Shown here piece by piece: positions 39,892 through 51,873 of a stretch of DNA of 64,000 nt. Location: the NCBI GenBank assembly GCA_029961685.1, contig JARWKL010000002.1, positions 29,666,908-29,730,907 of the forward strand. Direction: 5' to 3'. Under the pieces are notes generated by a model. That model did no database searches, was not told where the DNA came from, and saw nothing but the letters and a program-made list of their open reading frames with translations. Both the position numbers and the translations under genes were made by a program. The stretch comes from Aristolochia californica. Taxonomy: Eukaryota > Streptophyta > Magnoliopsida > Piperales > Aristolochiaceae. Numbering within the stretch: the first letter of the stretch is position 1; each line of letters starts with the position of its first letter.

Positions 39892-41275
39892 GTTAACATG
39901 TGGTTGGATAATTACCAGAGCCAAACAACCCACTTTTTGTCTATCCTTCAAAATCAGAGATACTTTTTGGAATTATCTTTCTTAGCATTTGTGCCATTCC
40001 ATTTTGGATGTTCAATATTTTTTTCAAATCCAAACTTGTCCCACATATCTCGTAAACAAAATGAAAATTTTAGAGTTCATGTATGCAGAAAAAAATTGAA
40101 AACTATAATAAATGTAAGTGAAGAAAATTACGTCAGGCACAAAAAATGAACTCCAAAGTTTTGTTATCCATGTTTGAGAAATTCCACTAGTACAACCCCT
40201 AATAGCTTGGTGGAATTTTATAAGAAAGAGATTTCTAATTGCTCCTAACATGTTTTAAATGTGGTGGGTATGCATGCAAGAAACATTATGAAGATGCAAA
40301 TGACCTAATGATCCAAATATTTCAAGCAGTAGAAAAAATTATATTCTCAAATTAACTTGTGGTTGGATATTTACAAGTGCCAAAAAACCCACTTTTTGCC
40401 TATCCTTTAAAATCAGAGAAACTTTTTGGAATTATCTCTCTCAACATTTGTGTATTTCTATTTTGGATGTTCAATTTGTTTTTCATATCAAAACTTGACC
40501 CACATTTCTCTTAAAAAAAAAATATTTTAGAGTTCAATTATGAAGAAAAAATTTGAAAACTACAATAAAAATAAGTGAAGAAAATTATTTCATGCACTAA
40601 AATGGAACTCCAAAGTTTTGTTATCCATGTTTGGAAAATTCCACTGGAACAACCCCTAAGAGCTTGGTGGAATTTTATAAGAAAGAGATTTCTAATTGAT
40701 CCTAACATGTTCAAAATGTGGTGGGTATGCATGCCAGAAACATGTTGAAGATGCTAATGACCTAATGATCCAAAAATTTCAAGGAGTAGAAAAAATTAAA
40801 TTCCCAAGTTAACATGTGGTTGGATATTTAACAGAGCCAAACAACCCACTTTTTGCCGCTCCTTCGAAATCAGAGATACTTTTTGGAATTATCTCTCCCA
40901 GCATTTGTGCATTTCCATTTTGGATGTTCAATTTTTTTTTGAAATCCAAAGTTGTCCCACTTTTCTCGTAAAAACAATGACAATTTTAGAGTTCATGTAT
41001 GGAGAAAAAATTTGAAAACTAAAATAAATATAAGTGAAGAAAATTATTTCACGCACTAAAAATGAACTCCAAAGTTTTGTTATCCATGTTTGGGAAATTC
41101 CACTAGTACAACCCCTAATAGCTTGGAGGAATTTTATAAGATATATATTTCTAATCTATCCTAACATGTTTTAAATGTGGTGGATGTGATGCTTACGCAT
41201 GCCAGAAACATGTTGAAGATGCAAATCACCTAATGATCCAAAATTTTCAATGAGTAGAAAAAATTAAATTCTCAA
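39892..41275 (+). repeat. HOR cassette T1-T3-T4, copy 7 (T2 missing)
   Basis: T1 at 39892, T3 at 40351, T4 at 40808. The 3' half of the T1 copy carries T2-like features (acgtcaggcac, attgctcc), so it may be a T1/T2 chimera rather than a pure T1. The T4 copy carries an extra 9-bp repeat at 41175-41192 (atgtggtgg followed by atgtgatgc), shared with the T4 of copy 8. Confidence 0.75.
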
Positions 41276-42649
41276 ATTAACGTGTGGTTGTATATTTACC
41301 AGAGCCAAACAACCCACTTTTTGCCTATCCTTAAAAATCAGAGATACTTTTTGGGATATCTCCTAAGCATTTGCGCATTTCCATTTTGGATGTTCAATTT
41401 TTATTTCAAATCCAAACTTGTCCCACTGTTCTCGTAAAATAAATGAAAATTATAGGGCTCATGTATGCAGAAAAAATTTGAAAACTATAATAAATCTAAG
41501 TGAAGAAAATTATTTCACGCACTAAAAATGAACTCCAAAGTTTTGTTATCCATGTTTTGGAAATTCCACTAGTACAACCCCTGATAACTTGGTGGAATTT
41601 TATAAGAAAGAGATTTCTATTGATCCTAACATGTTTTAAATGTGGTGGGTATGCTTGCCCGAAACATGTAGAAGATGCAAATGACCTAATGATCCAAAAA
41701 TTTCAAGGAGTAGAAAAAATTAAATTCTCAAGTTAACGTGTAGTTGGATATTTACAAGAGCCAAACAACCCACTTTTTGCTTATGCTTCAAAATCAGAGA
41801 TACTTTTTGGAATTATCTGTCTCAGCATTTGTGCATTTCGATTTTGGATGTTCAATTTTTTTTTCAAATCCAAACTTGTCCCACTTTTCTCGTAAACAAA
41901 ATGAAAATTTTAGAGCTCATGTATGAAGAAAAAATTTGAAAACTATAATAAATGTAAGTGAAGAAAATTATTTCATGCACTGAGAATGAACACCAAAGTT
42001 TTGTTATCCATGTTTGGGAAATTCCACTAGTAACACCCCTGATAACTTGGTGGAATTTTATAACAAAGATATTTCTAATTGATCCTATCATGTTTTAAAT
42101 GTGGTGGGTATGCATCCCAGAAACATGTTAAAGATGCAAATGACCTAATGATCCAAAAATTTCAAGGAGTAGAAAAAATTAAATTCTCAAGTTAATGTCT
42201 GGTTGGATGTTTACCAGAGCCAAACAACCCACTTTTTGCCTATCCTTCAAAATCAGAGATACTTTTTGGAATTTTCTCTCTCAGCATTTGTGCATTTCAA
42301 TTTTGGATGTTCAATTTTTTTTTCATATCCAAACTTGTCCCACTTTTCTCGTAAACAAAATGAAAAATTTAGAGCTCATGTATGAAGAAAAAAATTGAAA
42401 ACTATAATAAATGTAAGTGAAGAAAATTATTTCATGCACAAAAAATAAATTCCAAAGTTTTGAAATCCATGTTTGGGAAATTCTACTACTATAACCCCAG
42501 ATAACTTGGTGGAATTTTATAAGAAAGAGATTTCTAATTGATGCTAACATGTTTTAAATGTGGTCGGTATGCATGCCCGAAACATGTTGAAGATGAAAAT
42601 GACCTAATGATCCAAAATTTTCAAGGAGAAGAAAAAATTAAATTCTCAA

Positions 42650-43484
42650 GTTAACGTGTGGTTGGATATTTACCAGAGCCAAACAACCCACTTTTTGTCT
42701 ATCCTTCAAAATCAGAGATACTTTTTGGAATTATATCTCTTAGCATCTGTGCCTTTCCATTTTGGATGTTCAGTTTTTTTTTCAAATCCAAACTTGTCCC
42801 ACATTTCTCGTAAACAAAATGAAAATTTTAGAGTTCATGTATGAAGAAAAAATTTTAAAACTATGATAAAAGTAAGTGAAGAAAATTATTTCACGCACTA
42901 AAATGGAACCCCAAAGTTTTGTTATCCATGTTTAAAATGTGGTGGGTATGCCTGCCAGAAACATGTTGAAGATGCAAATGACCTAATGATCCAAAATTTT
43001 CAAGGAGTAGAAAAAATTAAATTCCCAAGTTAACGTGTGGCTGGATATTTAGCAGAGCCAAACAACCCACTTTTTGCCGCTCCTTCAAAATCAGAGATAC
43101 TTTTTGGAATTTTCTCTCCGAGCATTTGTGCATTTCCATTTTGGATGTTCAATTTTTTTTTGAAATCCAAAGTTGTCCCACTTTTCTCGTAAAAACAATG
43201 ACAATTTTAGAGTTCATGTATGCAGAAAAAATTTGAAAACTAAAATAAATATAAGTGAAGAAAATTATTTCACGCACTAAAAATGAACTCCAAAATTTTG
43301 TTATCCATGTTTGGGAAATTCCCCTAATAGCTTGGTGGAATTTTATAAGAAATAGATTTCTAATCTATCCTAACCTGTTTTAAATGTGGTGGATGTGGTG
43401 GTTATGCGTGCCAGAAACATGTTGAAGATGCAAATGACCTAATGATCCATAAATTTCAATGAGTAAAAAAAATTAAATTCTCAA
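42650..43484 (+). repeat. HOR cassette copy 8: T1/T3 chimeric monomer plus T4
   Basis: The monomer 42650-43028 is only 379 bp. It starts as T1 (ttttgtctatcc), then at 42927-42933 the motif catgttt of ttatccatgttt runs straight into tttaaaatgtgg, which is diagnostic of the T3 end. T4 follows at 43029, as it normally follows T3. The junction motif catgttt occurs naturally at both donor sites. The T4 copy carries a perfect 9-bp tandem duplication (atgtggtgg) at 43384-43392 and 43393-43401. Confidence 0.85.
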
Positions 43485-44290
43485 ATTAACGTGTGGTTGG
43501 ATATTTACCAGAGCCAAACAACCCACTTTTTGCCTATCCTTTAAAATCAGAGATATTTTTTGGGATATCTCTCTCAGCATTTGTGCATTTCCATTTTGGA
43601 TGTTCAATTTTTTTTTCAAATCCAAACTTGTCCCACTTTTCTCGTGAAATAAATGAAAATTTTAGGGCTCATGTATGCAGAAAAAATTTGAAAACTATAA
43701 TAAATGTAAGTGAAGAAAATTATTTCACGCACTAAAAATGAACTCCAAAGTTTTGTTATCCATGTTTTGGAAATTCCACTAGTACAACCCCTAATAGCTT
43801 GGTGGAATTTTATAAGAAATAGATTGCTAATCTATCCAAACATGTTTTAAATGTAGTGGGTATGCATGCCAGAAACATGTTGAAGATGCAAATGACCTAA
43901 TGATCCAAAATTTTCAATGAGTAGAAAAAATAAATTCTCAAGTTAACGTGTGGTAGGATATTTACCAAAGCCAAACAACCCACTTTTTGCCTATCCTTCA
44001 AAATCAAAGATACATTTTAGAATATCTCTCTCAGCATTTGTGCATTTCCATTTTGGATGTTCAATTTTTTTTTCAAATCCAAACTTGTCCCACTTTTCTC
44101 GTAAAATAAATGAAAATTTTAGAGCTCATGTATGCAGAAAAAAATTGAAAACTATGGAGATGTAAGTGAAGAAAATTATTTGACGCAGTAAAAATGAACT
44201 CGAAAGTTTTGTTATCCATGTTTTGGACATTCCACTAGTACAACCCCTGATAACTTGGTGGAATTTTATAAGAAAGAGATTTCTAATTGA

Positions 44291-44350
44291 TGGGTATGCA
44301 TGCTCGAATCATGTTGAAGATGGGTATGCATGCTCGAATCATGTTGAAGA
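44291..44350 (+). repeat. 30-bp perfect tandem duplication
   Basis: A 30-bp unit beginning tgggtatgcatgctcg occurs at 44291-44320 and 44321-44350 without mismatch. The same monomer has lost the segment with the first aacatgtt palindrome just upstream (attga joined to tgggtatg), so loss and duplication nearly cancel and the interval stays at 462 bp. Confidence 0.92.
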
Positions 44351-44859
44351 TGCAAATGACCTAATGATCCAAAAATTTCGAGTAGAAAAAATTAAATTCT
44401 CAAGTTAACGTGTGGTTGGATATTTACCAGAGCCAAAAAACCCAATTTTTTCTTATCCTTCAAAATCAGAGTTACTTTTTGGAATTATCTCTCTCAGCAT
44501 TTGTGCATTTCCCTTTTGGATGTTCATTTTTTTTTCAAATCCAAACTTGTCCCACTTTTCTCGTAAACAAAATGAAAATTTTAAAGCTCATGTATGAAGA
44601 AAAAATTTGAAAACTATAATAAATGTATGAAGAAAATTATTTCATGCACTAAAAATGAACTCCAAAGTTTTGTTATCCATGTTTGGGAAATTCCACTAGT
44701 ACAACCCATGATAACTTGGTGGAATTTTATAAAAAAGAGATTTCTAATTGATCCTATAATGTTTTAAATGTGGTGGGTATGCATGCCAGAAACATGTTGA
44801 AGATGCAAATGACCTAATGAGCCAAAAATTTAAAGGAGTAGAAAAAATTAAATTCTCAA

Positions 44860-45773
44860 GTTAACTTGTTGTTGGATATTTACCAAAGCCAAACAACCCA
44901 GTTTTTACCCCTCCTTCAAAATCAGAGATACTTTTTGGAATTATCTCTCTTAGCATTTGTGCATTTTCAATTTGGATTATAAATTTTTTTAAATCCAAAC
45001 TTGTCCCACATTTCTCGTAATCAAAAATAAAAGTTTAGAGTTCATGTATGCAGCAAAAATTTGAAAACTATAATAAATACAAGTGAGTAAAATTATTTCA
45101 GGCACTAAAAATGAACTCAAAAGTTTTGTTATCTATGTTTGAGAAATTCTACTAGTACAACCTCTGATAGCTTGGTGGAATTTTATAAGAAAGAGATTTC
45201 TAATTCATCCTAACATTTTTAAGCGCGGTGGGTATGCATGCTAGAAACATGTTGAAGATGCAAATGACCTAATGATCCAACAATTTCAAGGAATAGAAAA
45301 AATTAAATTCTCAAGTTAACGTGTAGTTGGATATTTACCAGAGCAAAAACACCCACTTTTTGCCTATCCTTCAAAATCAGAGATACTTTTTGAAAATATC
45401 TCTCTCTGGATTTGTGCATTTCCATTTTGGATGTTCAACTTTTTTTTCAAATCCAAACTTGTCCCAACTTTCTCGTAAACTAAATGAAAATTTTAGAGCT
45501 CATGTATGCAGAAAAAATTTGAAAACTACAATAAATGTAAGTGAAGAAAATTATTTCACGCACTAAAAATGAACTCCAAAGTTTTGTTATCCACATTTGG
45601 GAAATTGCACTAGTACAACCCCTGATAACTTGGTGGAATTTTATAAGAAAGAGATTTCTAATTGATCCTAACATGTTTTAAATGTGGTGGGTATGCATGC
45701 CCAAAACATGTTGAAGATTCAAATGACCTAATGATCCAAAAATTTCAAGGAGTATAAAAAATTAAATTCTCAA
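44860..45773 (+). repeat. P-Q monomer pair, copy 6
   Basis: P at 44860 (acccctccttc, gattataaatt, gaactcaaaag) and Q at 45315 (tgtagttgg, aaaacacccac). This is the last recognisable HOR member of the forward array; the subfamily changes after it. Confidence 0.8.
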
Positions 45774-48700
45774 GTTAACGTGTGGTTGGATATTTGCCAG
45801 AGCCAAACAACCCACTTTTTGCCTATCCTTCAAAATCAGAGATACTTTTTGGAATTATCTCTCTCAGCATTTGTGCATTTCCATTTTGGATGTTCAATTT
45901 TTTTTAAATCCAAAGTTGTCCCATTTTTTTAGTAAACAAAATGAAAATTTTATAGTTCATGTATGCAAAAATTTGAAAACTACAATAAAGGTAAGTGAAG
46001 ACAATTATTTCACGCTCTAAAAATGAACTCCAAAGTATTGTTATCCATGTTTGGGTAATTCCACTAGTACAACCCCTAACAGCTTGGTGGAATTTTATAA
46101 GAAAGACATTTCTAATTGATCCTAAAATGATTTAAATGTGGTGGGTATGCATTCTAGAAACATGTTGAAGATGCAAATGACCTAATTATCCAAAAATTTC
46201 AAGGAGTAGAAAAAATTAAATTCTCAAGTTAACTTCTGGTTGGATATTTACCAGAGCCAAACAACCCACTTTTTTCCTATGCATCAAAATCAGAGATACT
46301 TTTTGGAATTATCTCTCTCAGCACTTTTTGCATTTCCATTTTGGAGGTTCAATTTTTTTTAAATCCAAGCTTTTCTCGTAAACAAAAACAAAATTTTAGA
46401 GTTCATGTATGCAAAAAAAAATTTTAAACTGTAATAAATGGAAGTGAATAAAATTATTTCACACACTTAAAATGAACTCCAAAGTTTTGTTATCCATGTT
46501 TGGAAAATTCCACTAGTACAACCCCTCATAGCTTGGTAGAATTTTATAAGAAAGAGATTTCGAATTGATCCTAACATGTTTTAAATGTGGTGGGTATGCA
46601 TGCCAGAAACATGTTGAAGATACAAATGACCTAATGATCCAAATTTTAAGGAGCAGAAAAATTTAAATTCTCAAGTTAACGGGTGGTTGGATATTTACCA
46701 GTGCCAAACAACCCACTTTTTGACTATCCTTCAAAATCAAAGATAATTTTTGGAATTATCTCTCTCAGCATTTGTGCATTTCCATTTTGGATGTTCAATT
46801 TTTTTTTCAAATCCAAACTTGTCCCACTTTTTTTGAAAAAAAAATAAAAATTTTAGAGTTCATGTATGAAGAAAAAAAATAAAAACTATAATAAATGTAA
46901 GTGAAGAAAATTATTTCAAGCACTAAAACTGAACTCCAAAGTTTTGTTATCCATGTTTGGGAAATTCCACTAGTACAACCCCTACTAGCTTGGTGGAATT
47001 TTATAAGAAAGAGATTTCTAATTGATCCTAACATGTTTTAAATGTGGTGAGTATGCATGCCAGAAACATGTTGAAGATGCAAATGAGCAAATGATCCAAA
47101 AATTTCAAGGAGTAGAAAAAATTAAATTCTCAAGTTGACTTGTAGTTGGATATTTACCAGAGCCAAACATCCCACTTTTCTCCTATCTTTAAAACTCAGA
47201 GATACTTTTTGGAATTATCTTTCTCAGCATTTGTGCATTTCCATTTTGGATGTTCAATTTTTTTTTGAAATCCAAAGTTGTCCCATTTTTCTAGTAGACA
47301 AAATGAAAATTTTATAGTTCATGTATGCCAAAAATGTTGAAAACTATAATAAATGTAAGTGAAGAAAATTATTTCAAGCACTAAAAGTGAACTCCAAAGT
47401 ATTGTTATCCATGTTTGGGTAATTCCACTATTACAACCCCTAACAGCTTGGTGGAATTTTCTAAGAAAGAGATTTCAAATTGATCCTAAGATGTTTTAAA
47501 TGTGGTGGGTATGCATGCTAGAAACATGTTGAAGATGCAAATGACCTAATTATCCAAAAATTTCAAGGAGTAGAAAGAATTAAATTCTCAAGTTAATGTG
47601 TGGTTGGATATTTACCAGAGCCAAACAAACCACTTTTTGCCCATGCATCAAAATCAAACATACTTTTTGGAATTATCTCTCTCAGCACTTTTTGGATTTC
47701 CATTTTTTATGTTCAATTTTTTTCAAATCCAAACTTGTCCCACTTTTCTCGTAAATAAATGAAAATTTTAGTGTTCATGTATGCAAAAAAATTGGAAAAC
47801 TATAACAAATGTAAGTGAAGAAAATTATTTCACAGCACTCAAAATGAAACCCAAAGTTTTGTTATCCATGTTTGGGAAATTCCACAAGTACAACCCCTAA
47901 TAGCTTGGTGGAATTTTACTAGAAAAAGATTTCTAATTGATCCTAACATGTTTTAAATGTGGTGGGTATGCATGCTAGAAACATGTTGAAGATGCAAATG
48001 ACCTAATGATCCAAAAATTTCAAGGAGTAGAAAAAATTAAATTCTCTAGTTAACGTATGGTTGGATACTTACCTGAGCCAAACAACCTAGTTTTTCCCTA
48101 TCCTTCAAAATCAGAGATACTTTTTGGAATTATATCTCTCAGAATTTGTGTATTTCCACTTTAGATGTTCAATTTTTTTTCAATCCAAACTTGTTCCACT
48201 TTTCCCGTAAACAAAATGAAAATTTTAGAGTTCATGTAAGCAAAAAAATTTGAAAACTATAATAAATGTAAGTGAAGAAAATTATTTCACACACTAAAAA
48301 TGAACTCCAAAGTTTTGTTATCCATGTTTGGGAAATGCCCCTAGTACAACCCCTACTAGCTTGGTGGAATTTTATAAGAAAGAGATTTCTAATTGATCCT
48401 AACATGTTTTAAATGTGGTGGGTATGCATGCCAGAAACAAGTTGAAGATGGAAATGACCTAATGATCCAAAAATTTCAAGGAGTAGAAAAAATTAAATTC
48501 TCAAGTTGATGTGTGGTTGGCTATTTACGGAGCCAAACCACTCACTTTTTGCCTGTACTTCAGAATCAGAGATACTTTTTGGAATTATCTCTCTCAGTAA
48601 TTGTGCATTTCCATTTTGGATGCTCATTTTTTTTTCAAATCAAAACTTGTCCCACTTTTCTCGTAAAAAAATGAAAGTTATAGAGTTCAGGTATGCAAAA

Positions 48701-50740
48701 AAATTTGAAAACTATAATAAATGTAAGTGAAGAAAATTATTTCACTCACTAAAAATGAACTCCAAAGTTTTGTTATCAATGTTTGGGAAATTCTACTTGT
48801 ACAACCCCTAATAGCTTAGTGGAATTTTCTAAGAAAGAGATTTCTAATTGATCCTAACATGTTTTAAATGTGGTGGACATGCATGCCAGAAACATGTTGT
48901 AGATGCAAACGACCTAATGATCGTAAAATTTCAAGGAGAAGAAAAAATTAAATTCTCAAGTTAACGCGTGGTTGGATATTTACCAGAGCCAAACAACCCA
49001 CTTTTAGCCTATCCTTCAAAATTAGAGTTACTTTATGGAATTATCTCTCTCAGCATTTGTGCATTTCCATTTTTTATGTTCAATTTTTTTTCAAATCCAA
49101 ATTTGTCCTTGTTTTCTCGTAAACAAAATGAAAATTTTAGAGTACATGTATGTAAAAAAATTTGAAAACTATAATAAATGTAAGTGTATAAAATTATTTC
49201 ACTCACTAGAAATGAACTCCAAAGTTTTGTTACCCATGTTTGGGAAATTCCACTAGTACAATCCCTAATAGATTGGTGGAATTTTAAAAGAAAGATATCA
49301 ATAATTGATCCAAACATGTTTTATATGTCGTGGATATGTATGCCAGAAATATGTTGAGGATGCAAGTGACCTAATGATCCAAAAATTTGAAGGAGTAGAA
49401 AAAATAAAATTCTCAAGTTAACGTGTGGTTGAATATTTACCAGAGCGAAACAACCCACTTTTTGCCTATCCATCAAAATCAGAGATACTTTTTGGAATTA
49501 TCTCTCTCAGCATTTGTGCATTTCCATTTTGGATGTTCAATTTTTTTTTAAATCCAAACTTGTCCCATTTTTCTCGTAAACAAAACGAAAATTTTAGAGT
49601 TCAGGGATGCAAAAAAATTTTAAAAATATAATTAATTTAAGTAAAGAAAATCATTTCACGCACTAAAAATGAACTCGAATGTTTTGGTATCCATGTTTGG
49701 GAAATTCCACTAATACAACCCCTAATAGCTTGTGGAATTTTATAAGCAAGAGATTTTGAATTGATCCTAACATGTTTTAAATGCGGTGGGTATGCATGCC
49801 TGAAACATGTTGAAGATGCAAATGACCTAATGAACAAAAAATTTCAAGGAGTAGACGAAATTAAATTCTCAAGTTGACATGTGGTTGGATATTTACCAGA
49901 GCCAAACAACGCACTTTTTGCTTATCATTCAAAATCAGCAATACTTTTTTGAATTATCTCTCTCTGCATTTGTGCATTTACATTTTAAATGTTCAATTTT
50001 TTTTTTCAAATCCAAACTTGTCCCACTTTTCTCATAAACAAAATGAAAATTTTAGAGTTCACATATGAAAAAAAAGTTGAAAACTATAATAAATGTAATT
50101 GAAGAAAATTATTTCACGCACTAAAAATGAACTCCAAAGTTTTGTAATCCATGTTTGGGAAATTCCACAAGTACAACCCCTAATAACATCATGGAATTTT
50201 TTAAAAAGAGATTTCTAATTGATCCTAACATGTTTTAAATGTGGTGGGTATGCATGCCAGAAACATGTTGAAGATGCATATGACCTAATCATCCAACAAT
50301 TACATGGAGTAGAAAAAATTAAATTCTCAAGTTGACGTGTGGTTGGATATTTACCAGAGCCAAACAACCCACTTTTTGTATATTCTTCAAAATCAGATAT
50401 AGTTTTTGGAATTATCTCTCTCAGCATTTGTGAATTTCCATTTTGGATTTTCAATTTTTTTTCAAATCCAAACTTTTCTCGTAAACAAAATGAAAATTTT
50501 AGAGTTTATGTATGCAAGAAAATTTCAAAACTATAATAAATGTAAGTGAAGAAAATTATTTCAGACACTAAAAATGAACTCCAAAGTTTTTTTATCCATG
50601 TTTGGGAAATTCCACTAGTACAACCACTAATATCTTGGTGGAATTTTATTAGAAAGAGATTTTTAATTGATCCTAACTTGTTTTAAATGTGGTGGGTATG
50701 CATGCCAGAAACATGTTGAAGATGAAAATGACCCTATAAT
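45774..50740 (+). repeat. Junction-proximal forward domain, distinct subfamily
   Basis: Anchors 45774, 46228, 46675, 47134, 47592, 48049, 48505 (gttgat), 48960, 49417, 49873 (gttgac) and 50331 (gttgac). Here nearly all copies have gagttcat instead of the gagctcat common before 45.8 kb, and tgcaaaaaaatttg instead of tgcagaaaaaatttg or tgaagaaaaaatttg. Two (47592, 48960) have ttttttatgttc in place of ttttggatgttc. The same states dominate the inverted array, so this domain and the inverted arm form one subfamily. No near-identical HOR unit was seen. Confidence 0.75.
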
Positions 50741-50916
50741 CCAAACAACCCACTTTTTGCATATCCTTCAAAATCAGAGATAACTCTTGGAAAGTGGGAC
50801 AACAATGGATTTGAGAAAAATTGAACATAAAAAATGGAAATGGAAAAAGTGCTGAGAGAGATAATTCCAAAAAGTATCTCTGATTTTGAAGGAAAAGCAA
50901 AAAGTGGGTTGTTTGG
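50741..50916. other. Head-to-head inversion junction with imperfect hairpin
   Basis: The forward array stops inside a monomer. Left arm 50741-50782 and right arm 50875-50916 are reverse complements over 42 bp with two mismatches, around a 92-bp spacer. The orientation switch lies within about 50782-50792, where forward-type sequence ending in cagagata meets reverse-type sequence starting aaagtgggac; the intervening bases (actcttgg) are ambiguous, and gaa could be shared microhomology. Just before it (about 50731-50741) the forward monomer has lost roughly 70 bp between the gacctaatgatcc and gagccaaac parts, plausibly through the shared ccaaa. Anchor spacing across the junction is 609 bp (50331 to 50940). 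It could be a real inversion breakpoint, a fold-back product, or an assembly misjoin. Confidence 0.85.
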
Positions 50917-50999
50917 CTCTGGTAAATATCCAACCACACGTTAACTTGAGAATTTAATTTTTTTTACTCCTTGAAATTTTTGGATCAATAGGTCATTTG

Positions 51000-51759
51000 C
51001 ATCTTCAACATGTTTCTGTCCTGCTTACCCACCACATTTCAAACATGTTAGGATCAATTTGAAATCTCTTTCTTATAAAATTCCACCAAGCTATTTTGGG
51101 TTGTACTAGTGGAATTTCCCAAACATGGATAACAAAATGTTGGAGTTATTTTTTAGTGCGTTAAATGATTTTCTTTACATACATTTATTATATTTTTCAA
51201 ATTTTTTTGCCTCCATGAACTCTAAAATTTTCATTTTGTTTACGCGAAAAGTGGGACAAGTTTGGATTTGAAAAAAAAATTGAACCTCCAAAATAGAAAT
51301 GCGCAAATACTGAGAGAGATAATTCCAAAAAAAAAGTATCTTTGGTTCTGAAGGATAGGCAAAAAGTGGGTTGTTTGGCTATGGTAAATATCCAACCACA
51401 CGTTAACTTCAGAATCTTGGTTTTTCTACTCCTTGAAATTTTAGGATCATTAGGTCATTTGCATATTCAACATTTTTCTGGCGTGGATACCCACCACATT
51501 TAAAACATGTTAGGGTCAATTATAAATCTCTTTCTTATAAAATTCCACCAAGCTATTAAGGGTTGTACTAGTGGAATTTCCCAAACATTGATAACAAAAA
51601 TTTGGATTTCATTTTTAGTGTGTGAAATAATTTCCTTCACTTACATTTATTAAAGTTTTCAAATTTTTTTGCATACATGAACGCTAAAATTTTCATTTTG
51701 TTGTGTTCGTTTTGTTTACGAGAAAAGTGGGACAAGTTTGGATTTAAAAATAAAATTGG
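51000..51759 (-). repeat. Duplicated block, left copy (partner at 63241-64000)
   Basis: From 51000 the sequence appears identical, base for base by eye, to 63241-64000, an offset of 12,241 bp (27 monomers; anchors 51402 and 63643). Shared private features include tctgtcctgc, cgttaacttc, a run of nine A after attcc, gcgtggatacc, and the 14-bp insertion ttgtgttcg near 51700. Immediately left of 51000 the two diverge (50999 g against 63240 t, then several more). Confidence 0.93.
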
Positions 51760-51873
51760 ACATAAAAAATGGAAATGGACAAATTCTGAGAGAGATAATT
51801 CTGAAAAGTATATCTGATTTTGATGGATAGGCTAAAAGTTGGTTGTTTGGCTCTAGTAAATATCCAACCACAC

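Larger units (their letters stand above)
1..50740 (+). repeat. Forward satellite array, ~457-bp monomer, 110 complete copies
   Basis: Uninterrupted head-to-tail tandem array. Using the conserved gttaac motif as anchor, 111 anchors occur from 59 to 50331, so 110 complete monomers average 457 bp; most measure 453-462 bp. Outliers are explained by visible indels: 379 bp (42650-43028), 439 bp (30769-31207), 445 bp (28957-29401), 471 bp (12441-12911 region), 483 bp (15644-16126). The first monomer is cut by the window start and the last is truncated at the fold-back junction. Neighbouring monomers are clearly homologous but differ at many positions, while particular non-adjacent copies are almost identical, the signature of higher-order repeats. 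Base composition is strongly AT-rich throughout. No foreign insertion longer than about 15 bp was seen. Known biology of such arrays points to heterochromatin; centromere function cannot be decided from sequence. Confidence 0.97.

Noticed and set aside
44860..45314. tRNA or other small RNA gene in P-type monomers.
   Set aside because: No A-box/B-box pair or cloverleaf; P differs from other monomers by small substitutions and a six-base shortening only.
50741..50916. Rho-independent type terminator at the junction hairpin.
   Set aside because: The arms are 42-bp AT-rich satellite with a 92-bp loop, explained by array inversion; no gene is present to terminate.
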